From assembly GCA_031551515.1 (NCBI GenBank), contig JAVBNL010000001.1, positions 1 to 64,000 of the forward strand: DNA of 64,000 nucleotides. Direction: 5' to 3'. Positions 25,710-36,000 of this stretch are shown one piece after another (positions within the stretch are counted from its first letter, which is position 1; each line of letters begins with the position of its first letter). The translations under genes and the position numbers were made by a program. This DNA is from FLUQ01 sp031551515 (GTDB taxonomy: Bacteria; Desulfobacterota; Desulfovibrionia; Desulfovibrionales; Desulfovibrionaceae). The notes beneath the pieces were generated by a model that was given only the letters and a program-made list of their open reading frames with translations, had not been told where the DNA came from and did no database searches.

Positions 25710-25970
25710 TTATTCCACGGAATTGACGGCGCGGGCCAGACGGGAAACCTTGCGCGCGGCGTTCTTCCAGTGCACGGCGCTGCCCGCGTATTTGTCCAGA
25801 ACCGAGTTGGCGGCTGCCAAAGCGGTGGTCGCGGCGGCTTTATCGTTGCTCTGAACGGCAAGGCGCACGGCCTTGACCACATTCTTGATGCGGGTGCGGG
25901 CGGCGCGGTTGCGGGCGGCCCGTTTCAGACTCTGCTTATGGCGCTTGATAGCGGATGCGTGGTTAGCCAA
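25710..25970 (-). CDS. rpsT: Ribosomal protein S20 (bS20), TTG start
   Basis: 86 residues, standard for S20, which binds 16S rRNA early in small-subunit assembly. ANHASAIKRHKQSLKRAARNRAARTRIK is the typical basic N-terminus. The start codon is TTG (25970-25968), with GGAGG six bases upstream and no ATG option that keeps the conserved N-terminus. E. coli rpsT also starts with UUG, and S20 there represses its own translation, so the weak start may serve feedback here too. Confidence 0.95.
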   Translation of the reverse strand: MANHASAIKRHKQSLKRAARNRAARTRIKNVVKAVRLAVQSNDKAAATTALAAANSVLDKYAGSAVHWKNAARKVSRLARAVNSVE

Positions 25971-26012
25971 GGGATCCTCCGGATGCCTTAATATATACGA
26001 TGTAAAGAAGGG

Positions 26013-26041
26013 TTAGTAGCCGCCCCGGCGCTTCCTGTCAA
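26013..26041 (-). promoter_or_regulatory. rpsT promoter
   Basis: On the minus strand: perfect TTGACA (26041-26036), a 17-nt spacer, and TACTAA (26018-26013), about 43 nt before the TTG start. It follows the glyS stop on the same strand. Confidence 0.7.
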
Positions 26042-26086
26042 GACCTAATCGCCTCTGCGCCGGTTTGTCCAATGCTTCTTTTCGCC

Positions 26087-28171
26087 TTACATTTGCAAGG
26101 CGCTAAAGTCGGCCAGCCTGCCGAAGCGCTCTTCCAGCGCCTTAAGCAGCCCGAGCCGGTTGCGGCGCAACGCCGCATCTTCCGCCATGACCATCACGGC
26201 GTCAAAAAAGGCGTCTACCGTGGGGCGCAATTCGCCCAAAAGGCCGAGCAACGCTTCATAATTGTCTTCACGCCACAGCGCGTCAAAACGCGGGGCCACG
26301 CGATCAAGGGCGGCGGCCAAGTTTTTTTCGCCGTCTTCCGCCAGCAGGGCCGCCTCATACGCCGGGGTGAGCGAGCCTTTTTCCTGCTCCTCCTTGCGCA
26401 CGATATTTGCCACCCGCTTGAAGGTCATGACCGCCGGAGCGAATTCCGCCGTGGCGCTGAAGGCAGCAAGAGCCTCAAGCCGGGCGCGGGCCCGCCGCGC
26501 ATCGCGCACGGATGCGCCAAGCGCCGCTTCAACCAACAAGGTCGGCGTGCCCTGCCCCATAAAGAGGTTTTTCAGGCGCAAGGTGAAGAACTCCATCAGT
26601 TTCGCCAGCGCTTCATCCGGGCCGAGTTTCCATTTCCGGTCGCCGTACAGTTCGCGCGCTTTGCGGAACAATTCCTGCAAGTCCAGGTCCAGATTGTGCT
26701 CCAAAATGATACGGGCAATGCCCAGAGCGCAGCGGCGCAGCGCATAGGGGTCCACCGTACCGGTGGGGATCATGCCCAGGCCGAAGCACCCGGCCAGGGT
26801 ATCGGCCTTGTCCGCCAAAGAGAGCAACGCGCCGCCGATGGACGCGGGCACGGGGGTATCCGGCCCGGCCGGGAGGTATTGTTCACGTAGCGCCTGGCAC
26901 ACGGCGGCTTTTTCGCCGCGCTTTTCCGCATAAATGCCGCCCATGATGCCCTGCAGGGTGTCAAATTCGCCCACCATGCCGGAAACCAAATCGGCTTTTG
27001 AAAGCCGCCCCGCCCGTGCCGCGTCGAGGGCGTCAATGCCCTCCACGCTTTCGGCCAGGTGGCGGCAAAGCGCTTCCAGGCGGCGGGTTTTGTCGCCCAT
27101 GCTGCCCAGCGGGGCCAGAAAAATTACGGAATCAAGAGAACCCAGCCAATCATCAAAGCTGCCGGCCAGGTCGCTTTTCCAGAAAAAGCGGGCGTCTTCC
27201 AGCCGGGCGCGCAGTACCCGTTCCCAGCCTTTGCGCACCAGAGTTTCGTCAGGAGGGGTCATGTTCAACACCGTCAGGAAATGCGGCAGCAGTTTCCCGT
27301 CAGGGCCTTCCACACCGAAACTTTTCTGGTGGCTCTCCATGCTGGTAAGCAGCACCTCGCGGGGTATTTCCAGAAAAGAGGGGTCAAAGCCGCCCAAAAG
27401 CGGCACCGGGTGCTCGGTCAGACCTGAAACTTCATCCAGCAGGCTTTCTTTCCAAAGAACGCGGCCTTTCACTTGACCGGCCAGGGCATTGCCGCTTTTG
27501 ACCACGGCCATGCCGCGCAAGTTTCCGTCAATGGTGATTTTCGCCTGGTCAGCGATCACCGCGTCATAGGCATTCGCATGCGGCACGGTAAAGGGGCCGG
27601 GCCCATGAATTCTGTGCCCGTGCGTCTGGTTGCCGGAAGCAACGCCCCCCACGCTGAAGCAAGCGGTCGCATCGTCAAGCAGCGCGAGAATCCAGCGCAA
27701 GGGTCGGGCATAGGTAAAGGGTGAATCGCCCCAGTGCATGCGTTTGGGAAAAGGCAGCGCGGCGATGATTTCTGGGCAGATACGACCGAGAATAGCGTAG
27801 GTGCTGTCCCCGCCGGTCCTTTTGCGCACGGCCAGGTACTCGCCCTTCTCTGTCTTTTCCGTGAACAGGGCGGAAGGATCAACACCCTGAGTTTTGGCGA
27901 AGCCTTCGGCGGCCTTGGTAAATTTGCCCTCGGCATCATACGCGACTTTGACCGGCGGCCCCATGACGAGCTCCAGGCGCTCTATTGAGGCGGGGGCCAA
28001 GGAAACGCGCACGGCCGCCCTGCGAGGGGTCGAGGCGGTGGAAAGAGCCGCATGCTCCACCCCTTCTTTATCCAACGCGGCGGTAAAACGTTCCGCCAGC
28101 TCTTTTTCCAGGCCGTGCAAGAACCGGGCGGGCAATTCCTCTGTGCCTATTTCAAGAATAAAGCTCAGCAT
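26087..28171 (-). CDS. glyS: Glycyl-tRNA synthetase beta subunit
   Basis: 694 residues. Beta chain of the alpha2-beta2 bacterial glycyl-tRNA synthetase, which carries the anticodon- and tRNA-binding regions. The opening LSFILEIGTEELPARFL and FPKRMHWGD are conserved. Follows glyQ by 9 nt on the same strand, the normal gene order. Confidence 0.97.
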   Translation of the reverse strand: MLSFILEIGTEELPARFLHGLEKELAERFTAALDKEGVEHAALSTASTPRRAAVRVSLAPASIERLELVMGPPVKVAYDAEGKFTKAAEGFAKTQGVDPSALFTEKTEKGEYLAVRKRTGGDSTYAILGRICPEIIAALPFPKRMHWGDSPFTYARPLRWILALLDDATACFSVGGVASGNQTHGHRIHGPGPFTVPHANAYDAVIADQAKITIDGNLRGMAVVKSGNALAGQVKGRVLWKESLLDEVSGLTEHPVPLLGGFDPSFLEIPREVLLTSMESHQKSFGVEGPDGKLLPHFLTVLNMTPPDETLVRKGWERVLRARLEDARFFWKSDLAGSFDDWLGSLDSVIFLAPLGSMGDKTRRLEALCRHLAESVEGIDALDAARAGRLSKADLVSGMVGEFDTLQGIMGGIYAEKRGEKAAVCQALREQYLPAGPDTPVPASIGGALLSLADKADTLAGCFGLGMIPTGTVDPYALRRCALGIARIILEHNLDLDLQELFRKARELYGDRKWKLGPDEALAKLMEFFTLRLKNLFMGQGTPTLLVEAALGASVRDARRARARLEALAAFSATAEFAPAVMTFKRVANIVRKEEQEKGSLTPAYEAALLAEDGEKNLAAALDRVAPRFDALWREDNYEALLGLLGELRPTVDAFFDAVMVMAEDAALRRNRLGLLKALEERFGRLADFSALQM

Positions 28172-28180
28172 ACAATTTCC

Positions 28181-29050
28181 TTATTTTTTCAGCAGAGGGT
28201 AGCCCATTTCTTCTCGCTGGGCCGCGTACAAACGGGCGACGCCAGAGGCGAGCCCCCGCACCCGGCCGATATAGCCGGTGCGTTCGGTGATGGATATGGC
28301 GCCGCGCGCATCCAGCAGGTTGAAAGTATGCGAGCACTTCATGGTATACTCATACGCGGGCATCAAAAGGCCGAGCTCCGTCAGGCGCTTCGACTCTTTC
28401 TCAAATTCGCTGAAGTGGTCCAGCAACATGGCGGGGTCGCTTTCTTCAAAATTGAAACGCGACTGCTCTACTTCATTGCGATGGTATAACTCGCCGTAGG
28501 TCACGTTCTCGTTCCAGGCAAGATCGTACACGGATTCTTTGCCTTGCAGATACATGGTCAGCCGTTCAAGGCCGTAGGTTATTTCCGCGCTGACGATGGG
28601 CAGCTCTATACCGCCGACTTGCTGAAAATACGTGAACTGGGTCACTTCCATGCCGTTCAGCCACACTTCCCAGCCCAGGCCCCAGGCCCCCAGGGTAGGC
28701 GACTCCCAGTCGTCTTCCACAAAGCGCACGTCATGCTTCGCGGGGTCAACGCCCAGAGCGCGCAAGCTGTCAAGATACTGCTCAAGAATATCGTCAGGCG
28801 AGGGTTTGATGATGACCTGAAATTGGAAATAGTGTTGCAACCGGTTGGGGTTTTCGCCATATCGCCCGTCCGTCGGGCGGCGGGAAGGTTCCACATAGGC
28901 CACTTTCCAGGGTTCAGGCCCGATGGCGCGCAGAAAGGTCGCGGGGTTGAAAGTGCCCGCGCCGCATTCCACGTCATAGGGCTGTTCAATGATGCAGCCG
29001 CGCTTCGCCCAAAAATCCTGCAAGGTCAAGATCACGTTTTGAAAGTACAT
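28181..29050 (-). CDS. glyQ: Glycyl-tRNA synthetase alpha subunit
   Basis: 289 residues. Catalytic chain of the two-subunit enzyme. FQNVILTLQDFWAKRGCIIEQPYDVECGAGTFNP and RPTDGRYGENPNR are characteristic. Placed 16 nt after recO and before glyS in one run. Confidence 0.97.
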   Translation of the reverse strand: MYFQNVILTLQDFWAKRGCIIEQPYDVECGAGTFNPATFLRAIGPEPWKVAYVEPSRRPTDGRYGENPNRLQHYFQFQVIIKPSPDDILEQYLDSLRALGVDPAKHDVRFVEDDWESPTLGAWGLGWEVWLNGMEVTQFTYFQQVGGIELPIVSAEITYGLERLTMYLQGKESVYDLAWNENVTYGELYHRNEVEQSRFNFEESDPAMLLDHFSEFEKESKRLTELGLLMPAYEYTMKCSHTFNLLDARGAISITERTGYIGRVRGLASGVARLYAAQREEMGYPLLKK

Positions 29051-29066
29051 GCTCGCTCCAAAGATA

Positions 29067-29828
29067 TCAGATCTTCACAAACCGGCTGTTTTCCCATTGC
29101 AAGCCGACGTGGTGCTCGATAAACGCATCCACGACCCGCACGCACTCTTTGCGGCCGGCGGCGGAGAGCGAAGCTAAGGCTCCTTCTCTCCACAGTATCG
29201 GGGGATATTCCTGCACATAGGCCAGCGCGTCAAGGATTTCGTGCTGCACCGCGATGCCGGTTTCTCTTCTGTCGCGTTCCGCGCAGCCAGGGCACCAGAA
29301 AACGCCTTCTCTCACTAAAAAAACGCTGCGCCTGTCCCCGCGCAACGCCGAGCCGCAACGGGCGCACGACGTAAGCTCGATGCCATAGCCCTGGTCAAAA
29401 GCCAGCTTGGTCCGGAACAGCACGGGCAAATCGGCCGGGGGATCCAAATCTTCTTCCAGCAGATGAAGCACGCCGGTAAACAGTGTGTGGGCGGAAGAAG
29501 CGCCATCCGGCGCGACGCCGAAGGCTTCCAGAAACTTCAGGCAGTTCATGGCCGGGCCCAAACGCCGCCAATCCCGTCGCAGGCGGTCGGGGCCGCGCAC
29601 AAGCACTCCTTCTTGCAGCGCATGATACAACCCGCCGCGCGTGCTTTTGATGCGAAACGACACTTCGTTGAACAGGTCAAGACAACCCGTAAACCTGCGT
29701 CTGCTGCGCGAACCGCCGAAAGCGAAAGCTGAAAGGATGCCGCGGCTGGGGGAAAGAAAACGGACCCAGAGGTCCGTTTCTCTAAATTTGCCCACCCGCA
29801 GAATAAGGACGGTATCTGTGAATTCCAT
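29067..29828 (-). CDS. recO: DNA repair protein RecO
   Basis: 253 residues. RecO works with RecR to load RecA on SSB-coated DNA. An N-terminal OB fold (TDTVLILRVGKFRETDLWVRFL) is followed by a helical region and a four-Cys zinc site, Cys155, Cys158, Cys179 and Cys182. The start overlaps the stop of the RodZ-like gene (TGATG). Confidence 0.92.
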   Translation of the reverse strand: MEFTDTVLILRVGKFRETDLWVRFLSPSRGILSAFAFGGSRSRRRFTGCLDLFNEVSFRIKSTRGGLYHALQEGVLVRGPDRLRRDWRRLGPAMNCLKFLEAFGVAPDGASSAHTLFTGVLHLLEEDLDPPADLPVLFRTKLAFDQGYGIELTSCARCGSALRGDRRSVFLVREGVFWCPGCAERDRRETGIAVQHEILDALAYVQEYPPILWREGALASLSAAGRKECVRVVDAFIEHHVGLQWENSRFVKI

Positions 29829-30751
29829 CAGCGCGGCGGAAAGGTCAGAGATACCCGCTCGCCCTCTTTGGAGTTGAGAGGATATGGCTTGCCGTTGTAA
29901 CGCAAGGTCACGCCGCCCCCGTTACCCAACACTAAAACCAGTTTCTTTTTGAAAGGAAAAATCGAGGTCTGACCGGGGTACACGTGCATGGTGCGCGCGC
30001 CCTCTCCATCAGCCATGGCCTGCACGTAGCATTCTGCCCTTGCTTCCACGCTGACCCGATTGCCGCTTACGGGCGCGGCTTCCGCCGCGGCCGTTTCAAC
30101 GGCGGCGGGCGCCACGGCCGTTGTGGCGTTGCGTGCCACGGGTGCCGCGGCCGTGGCGTTTACGGAAGAAGGGGAGGCCAAAGGCGTTGCAGCAAGGCCT
30201 CCCGGTTGCGCGGACGCCGTTTGCGCAGGCGAAACGGAAGCTCTGGGCGCAGCGCTGCTTGCAACGGGCTGCGGCGCGGGCGTTTCAGGCATGGAAGCGT
30301 TGGAAGAAGCGGACAGGGGCCGCTTGATAAGATCCATGATGTCGCTGCCGTACCGGGTAATCACAAACCATCCGGCGAGAACGGGAAGCACCAGCAGCAC
30401 AAGAATGAGAACCATAGCGACCAGCCTGTCGCCGCCGCGGTACTGCTTCTGGCTGGAAGCGCGCTGGCGGTCTATGGGGCCGGGCATGGGGGGCACGTCT
30501 TCAAGCTGGGCGCGGGGGAACAGGGCCTCAATGCCCGCATCCACATCGTCAGGTTCCACTCCGGTGCTCTGCGCATAGGCACGGACAAAACCCCGGGCGT
30601 ATACCGCATGGGGCATTCCGTCCAATACGCCGTTCTCAATGGCATGCAAAGTTCTGGCGGACAACTTGAACCGCCCTGCCAGCTCTTCAACGCTAAGCCC
30701 TTTGGCTTCGCGCCTGGCACGGATTAACGCCCCGAACTCCTGCGATGTCAT
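29828..30751 (-). CDS. RodZ-like helix-turn-helix membrane protein
   Basis: 307 residues in the RodZ layout: a cytoplasmic helix-turn-helix of the XRE type (about 5-75; EFGALIRARREAKGLSVEELA), a single membrane segment at 110-131, an Ala/Pro/Ser-rich spacer, and a C-terminal DUF4115 domain (about 230-307). RodZ links MreB to the wall-elongation machinery. The spacer composition varies freely in the family. MreB is not in the window. It precedes recO and follows the SurA-like gene by 33 nt. Confidence 0.85.
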   Translation of the reverse strand: MTSQEFGALIRARREAKGLSVEELAGRFKLSARTLHAIENGVLDGMPHAVYARGFVRAYAQSTGVEPDDVDAGIEALFPRAQLEDVPPMPGPIDRQRASSQKQYRGGDRLVAMVLILVLLVLPVLAGWFVITRYGSDIMDLIKRPLSASSNASMPETPAPQPVASSAAPRASVSPAQTASAQPGGLAATPLASPSSVNATAAAPVARNATTAVAPAAVETAAAEAAPVSGNRVSVEARAECYVQAMADGEGARTMHVYPGQTSIFPFKKKLVLVLGNGGGVTLRYNGKPYPLNSKEGERVSLTFPPR

Positions 30752-30784
30752 GAACCCCTCCGCCGGCAGGCTTGCCGGTAAATA

Positions 30785-31741
30785 TCACAGCCGGATATCA
30801 ATGACGGCTTTTTTGCGCAACTGTTGCGTATATTCCGTAAACCGCTCCTGCATGCGCGGCGCGCGCAAGATGCGTTCAATCTCAGGCGTCGCTTCTTCCA
30901 GCGTCATTTGTTTTCCTGCGGTTGAAGAATTCAATTTGACGAGCGCATCATTCATGTTGAATTGAAAAACTCCGCTAACTTGCCCGTCGTGCAGTTTGGC
31001 GACTTCCACCCGAAGCGGCTCGATAAGGTCTTTCCAGGCGATGGAGCCCAAATTGCCTTCTTTGTCCGGAGCGGGCCCGATGGAATACTGCTTGACCGCG
31101 TCGGCAAAGGACAGGGAGCCGCTGCTGATGCGCTGCGCGACTTCCGCCGGTTTCGCCGTGGGGCCGAACACAATCAAAGAGACATCCACCATCTTTTCGG
31201 CGGAAAACTCTTTTCCGTGCTCTTCATAATACTTCTTGATTTCATCTTCGGTCACCACGACCTTGCGGGCGATCATGATGTTGACGATGCGCTGGCTTAA
31301 AAGAGAGTTGCGCAGGCGCTCTTTAATCATTTCGATGGAACCGCCCTGCGCCGAGACGCGGGTTTCGAATTCTTTCATCGTGGTCTGGTTGCGCTTTACA
31401 AGTTTGTTCAACTCGTTATCCACCTCGCTCTCGCTTACGGTGATTTTCAAACGAGTGGCTTCCTGGCGCAGCAGCATATCTTCAATCATAATATCCAAAA
31501 CCCGGGTCATAATCGATTCAATCTGCCCGCGGGCAGCCGGATCCGTCGGACGGATGCCCGCGCGGGCCAATTCCGGCCCGGTATGCTGCCTGAGCGCATG
31601 CAGCGTTATCATCTCGCCGTTGACCACAGCAGCGATTTTGTTCAATTGAATGGAATGATATCGTTCACCTTCCGCAGCCTGAAGCACAGAAGGAAAAAGC
31701 AACAACACAACCAGCGCGAATGCGCAAAAACGGGTCGACAT
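30785..31741 (-). CDS. SurA-like periplasmic peptidyl-prolyl isomerase/chaperone
   Basis: 318 residues with a signal peptide (cleavage likely after LQA, near residue 22). A SurA_N chaperone domain (LNKIAAVVNGEMITLHALRQH) is followed by one parvulin (PPIC) domain around 175-275. SurA guides outer-membrane proteins through the periplasm; E. coli SurA has two parvulin domains, this has one. A second relative lies 179 nt upstream on the same strand. Confidence 0.85.
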   Translation of the reverse strand: MSTRFCAFALVVLLLFPSVLQAAEGERYHSIQLNKIAAVVNGEMITLHALRQHTGPELARAGIRPTDPAARGQIESIMTRVLDIMIEDMLLRQEATRLKITVSESEVDNELNKLVKRNQTTMKEFETRVSAQGGSIEMIKERLRNSLLSQRIVNIMIARKVVVTEDEIKKYYEEHGKEFSAEKMVDVSLIVFGPTAKPAEVAQRISSGSLSFADAVKQYSIGPAPDKEGNLGSIAWKDLIEPLRVEVAKLHDGQVSGVFQFNMNDALVKLNSSTAGKQMTLEEATPEIERILRAPRMQERFTEYTQQLRKKAVIDIRL

Positions 31742-31920
31742 TCAACAACTCTCCTCAAGGGTGTCTCGCAGGAGCAAGAACGCTCCGCCGGGAATCCGGG
31801 GCAGGCACAATACGACCATACCCACGAAGACAGGCGTGGTTGTAATACGTTTTATCCGTACTTGCAACCTGAGCGCAACCGCCGCATCAGAGCTGGACGC
31901 AACAACAGTGCGTAAGACGG

Positions 31921-33012
31921 CTACCTTGCAGCGCGCGCGCCCGGCGCGGTACCGTTGCTCACCGGGCGGCTTGTGTCGTTCTCACTAGGCAGGCCGCTTG
32001 TGCCGTTGCCGCCGCCTAACGTAGCGTTCTTTTGCCCGCCCGGGTCGCCCTGACGAGTCTCTTGAACGGGCAGCAAGTGCGGTGAAACCTTGATATCCGC
32101 TTTGGCAAGGCGCCCTTGTATCCAGGTATTGTAAGCCGTATGCAGCTTACCCTCCAGCAGCGTTTCTTCAATCTGCGGGTATGCTTCGGTGGGCGAGAGG
32201 CGCCGTTCCGCCGTGGCCTCAAGCAGCAACAACACGTGAAATTCGTCGCCCCCCTTGATGACGGGCGAGAATTGCCCCGGCCGCATCCGGTCCAATTCCT
32301 TAACGAAATCGGGGAGAAGGCGGTTTTTGTCCATCCGCACGGTACGCACGGCCAACGCCGCGAAATCCGCTTGCAGCCGAACCGGGTCGCCGGTGGCCGC
32401 CAGCTTGGCTTTAGCCTGTTCCACCAATTCTTTGCTCGGGCCGCTGATCATAATGAATCGCGCCCACGCAGGCCTGACGAACTCGGCTTCATGCTCCCGA
32501 TAATAGCCGGTCGTTTCTTCGGGCGAAATCGAAATTTCAGGCCGCAGCATTTTCATTATAAACCGCTGCAACGACAACTTGTTTCGCAGCAGAAAACGCC
32601 AGCTTTCACGGTCGATGCCTTCATTGACCAGCATGGCCTCAAAGGCCCCCGGCGGGTAATCAGCCCTGATCTGGGCTTCTTCCACCGCGACCTCTTCGTC
32701 GGTAACGGCCATTTTTTTTCTTTCAAGCTGCTGCTTGACCAGCTCCAGAGCCATAAGATCGGTCAGCGCCGGTCCATACTGCTTACGCAGCCCGTTGCGG
32801 TCTTCAGACGCGGAAGCGGGCCAGTCGGGAAAGGAGCTGCCCTGCATGGCTTCCAACTGCGCAAGGGTGATCCCACGCCCGTTGATGCGGGCGACTTCAC
32901 CCGGCTGGGGCCGGTCTTCGCAGCCGGCCGCAAAACAAAGCGCAACCGGCAGGATGAACAGCGACAGCGCATTACGCATGAAAGAAAAAACCCGAAAACG
33001 ATCGTTGCCCAT
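31921..33012 (-). CDS. Lipoprotein peptidyl-prolyl isomerase, SurA/PrsA-like
   Basis: 363 residues from the ATG at 33012 (AAGGG just upstream). The N-terminus carries a lipobox, LCFAAGC at about residue 30, so the mature protein is probably lipid-anchored. A SurA_N-like region (EVARINGRGITLAQLEAM) and a PPIC region with a final Gly/Ser/Asn-rich tail follow. Sixteen nt after mfd. Probable folding factor for envelope proteins. Localisation to inner or outer membrane is not clear. Confidence 0.8.
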   Translation of the reverse strand: MGNDRFRVFSFMRNALSLFILPVALCFAAGCEDRPQPGEVARINGRGITLAQLEAMQGSSFPDWPASASEDRNGLRKQYGPALTDLMALELVKQQLERKKMAVTDEEVAVEEAQIRADYPPGAFEAMLVNEGIDRESWRFLLRNKLSLQRFIMKMLRPEISISPEETTGYYREHEAEFVRPAWARFIMISGPSKELVEQAKAKLAATGDPVRLQADFAALAVRTVRMDKNRLLPDFVKELDRMRPGQFSPVIKGGDEFHVLLLLEATAERRLSPTEAYPQIEETLLEGKLHTAYNTWIQGRLAKADIKVSPHLLPVQETRQGDPGGQKNATLGGGNGTSGLPSENDTSRPVSNGTAPGARAAR

Positions 33013-33028
33013 AAGACCCTTTTGCCGG

Positions 33029-36000
33029 TTACCCGGTTTTGCGCAGCAGGCGCAATTCATTTTTCACCGCTGTCAGTTGTTCGCTGACAGAGCCGGGGAC
33101 GAAAGTCAATTCCAACCCCGCCGGCGGCAGCAAACGAGCCCGGCCGGCGCTGGCCGTGACCCAGGGAACGAGCAAAGCCGGGTCCAGCCCGTGGCTGTCT
33201 TCTGAAAAGATAAGGCGAACCCGGTCCGGCTGCAAGTCGGCGCGCTGCACGCCAAGGGTGCGCAAAAACCGCTTGAACGACAGCACGGCCAAAAAAGCGC
33301 CCACCATTTCCGGCCAGACGCCGAAACGGTCGCGCATCTCCAGCTCTATGTCTTCCTGCGCCATGTCGTCCGCCGCGGATGACAGTGTCTTGTAATATTG
33401 CAGCCGTGATTGGGCATCGCTGATATAACTGTCGGGAATATAGGCCGGAATGCCCAAATTTATTTCCGTTTCCACTTCCTGCCGCAAGGGCGAACCCTTC
33501 AGCTTCGCCACCGCCGCCTCAAGCATTTCCAAGAAAAGATCAAGTCCCAGACGCGTCATATGCCCTGATTGCGATTCGCCCAGAATGTTGCCCGCCCCGC
33601 GCAGGCGCAAATCTTCCATGGCCACTTGAAAGCCCGCGCCAAGATAGTCAAGATCAAGAATAATACGCAGCCGCTGGCGGGACTGCTCCGCCATGCGATC
33701 CACATCGTTGACCACAAAAACGGCGAAAGCCTGGCGGTCGGACCGGCCCACCCGGCCGCGCAGCTGATACAACTGCCCCAGCCCGAAAAGCTGCGCCTGG
33801 TCCACAACCAACGTGTTGGCGCGGGGAAAATCCAGGCCGGACTCGACAATGGCCGTGCAGACCAGCACATCGACCTCGCCGTGCCAGAACTTGTGCATCA
33901 CGTCTTCCAGAGCGCGTTCGGGAAGCTGCCCATGCGCCATGCCCACCCTGGCGCCGGGCACAAGTTTTTTCACATATTCCGCCACCCGTTCCAGCCCCTG
34001 CACCCGGTTATACACCCAAAACACCTGCCCCTGCCTGGCAAGTTCGCGCTCAAGTATCACTTTAAGGGTTTCATCCTGGCGGTTGATAATCGCCGTGGCC
34101 ACGGGCTTTCTATCAGGAGGGGCCGTTTCAATGACCGACAGCTCCCGTATGCCGGAAAGCGACAATTGCAACGTTCGGGGTATGGGGGTCGCCGTCAGGG
34201 TCAGCGCGTCAACGTTTTTGCGCATCTGTTTCAAGCGCTCTTTATGCCGCACCCCGAACCGCTGTTCTTCATCCAGCACCAGCAGCCCCAGGTTGGGCAA
34301 CTCCACATCTTTGGAAAGCAGGCGGTGCGTACCCACCAAAATATCGACTTGCCCTTTGGCTGCCGCTGCCAGCACTTCTTTTTGCTTGGGCGGCGAGACG
34401 AAGCGCGAGAGCATGCCCACGGTTACGGGAAAATTGGCCAGCCGCGCGCGGAAAGCCTGATAATGCTGCTCCGCCAGCACTGTGGTCGGACACAAAAAGG
34501 CCACCTGCCGCCCCTCAAGAACCGCTCGGAAGGCCGCGCGCAGGGCGACTTCGGTCTTGCCGAACCCCACATCGCCACAGACCAGGCGGTCCATGGGTTC
34601 GGGCTTTTCCATATCGCGCAGCACGTCGTCGATGGCTTTTGCCTGATCGGGCGTCTCTTCAAAACCAAAAGAGGCCTCAAACTCACGGAACATTTCGCTG
34701 ACGGGCTGATAGCGGAAGCCCTTGGCCACCTTGCGGTACGCGTACATCTCAATAAGGTCTTCCGCGATCTTTTCGATAGCCTTGCGGGCCTTGTCCTTGC
34801 CCGTGACCCACTGCGAGCCGCCCAGTTTGTCCGGCACGGGGTCCGCGCCGTCGGGGGCTTTATAGCGTTGCACCAGGCTCAGGCGGTCCACGGGCAGATA
34901 CAAACGGTCGTCACCGGCATAGGCCAGCAGCAGATAGTCGTTCTCAACATCGCCAAGCCGCATGCGGTGCAAGCCGGAAAAACGCCCGATGCCGTAGTCG
35001 CGGTGAACCAGAAAATCTCCGTCCCGCAGCTCGTCATAGCGGTCAAGCCCCCGGAACGCGCCCGTGGGCGCCCGCCGCGCCGTCCGGTCCGAGCGCGGCT
35101 GCAACACGTCTTCGCCAAGAATCAGCGTGGAATCCCAAACCAGATGCACGCCGCTGCGATATGGCGCCACAAGGGCGAAAAGCCCTTTGCCCTCCGCGGA
35201 CAGGCGCAGATGCGGCCGGATGCCGTCCTGCTCTGCCAGGGCCAGGAATTTCGCGCGACCTCGCTCCGTGGCGAAGGCCAAAATGACCCGAGCGTAATCA
35301 GATCCGACTTTGGGCTGGGACCAAATCCGCATGGCGGCCACCAGGCGCTGCCAAGGGCGCTCTACATCTCCCGCCGCGGGAAACAGTTCCTGAAATGAAT
35401 GGATGCCGCGTTCCGGCAGGTCTTCCGCCTTCGTCTCGATACCCGCGACAATATCCTCGAAATACGCCCTGTCCGCATGCTCCACGGCTTGCAACACCGC
35501 GGCGGGATCCTGCAAAACCAGCGAGGCTGGCTGGTTCAGCCCAAGGCTTTCGCGATTTTCCTCAAGTTGCGCTTCCCAGGTTTCCGCTGCATCTTTCAAG
35601 TTTTGCATGAAGCTTTGCCCGCCCGGCAGCAGCAGCACGCTTTTGGCGGGAAGCCAATCCTGCATACGGCTGGGCGCGGCAAACAGCATGCCGGGCAAGA
35701 GCTCTTGCGCATTATTCTCAAACGTACGGTTCAAGACGCGTATATCTTCGCCGTCAAGACGGCCGCTGTCGGCCAAAGAACGCCAGCGGGCGGATATGGC
35801 CTTTGCGGTTTTGGCATCCGCAAGTTTGGGCGAAACGGGAAGAAGCGTAATTTCAGAAAGATCGGCGATTGAACGCTGCGAGGTGGCATCAAAAAGGCGG
35901 ATATCGTCCAGGGTATCGCCAAAGAACTCAAGCCGCACCGGCCGCGAGTATCCCGGGCAGGCCACATCCACGATATCGCCGCGCATGGCCGCTTCACCGG

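Noticed and set aside
31742..31920. Gap between the two SurA-like genes
   Set aside because: Checked for a small gene, promoter or RNA; nothing supported was seen.
33569..35398. A 609-codon plus-strand open frame opposite mfd
   Set aside because: It is rich in His, Gln and Arg and without domains, as expected for the complement of a GC-rich gene; mfd is unmistakable.
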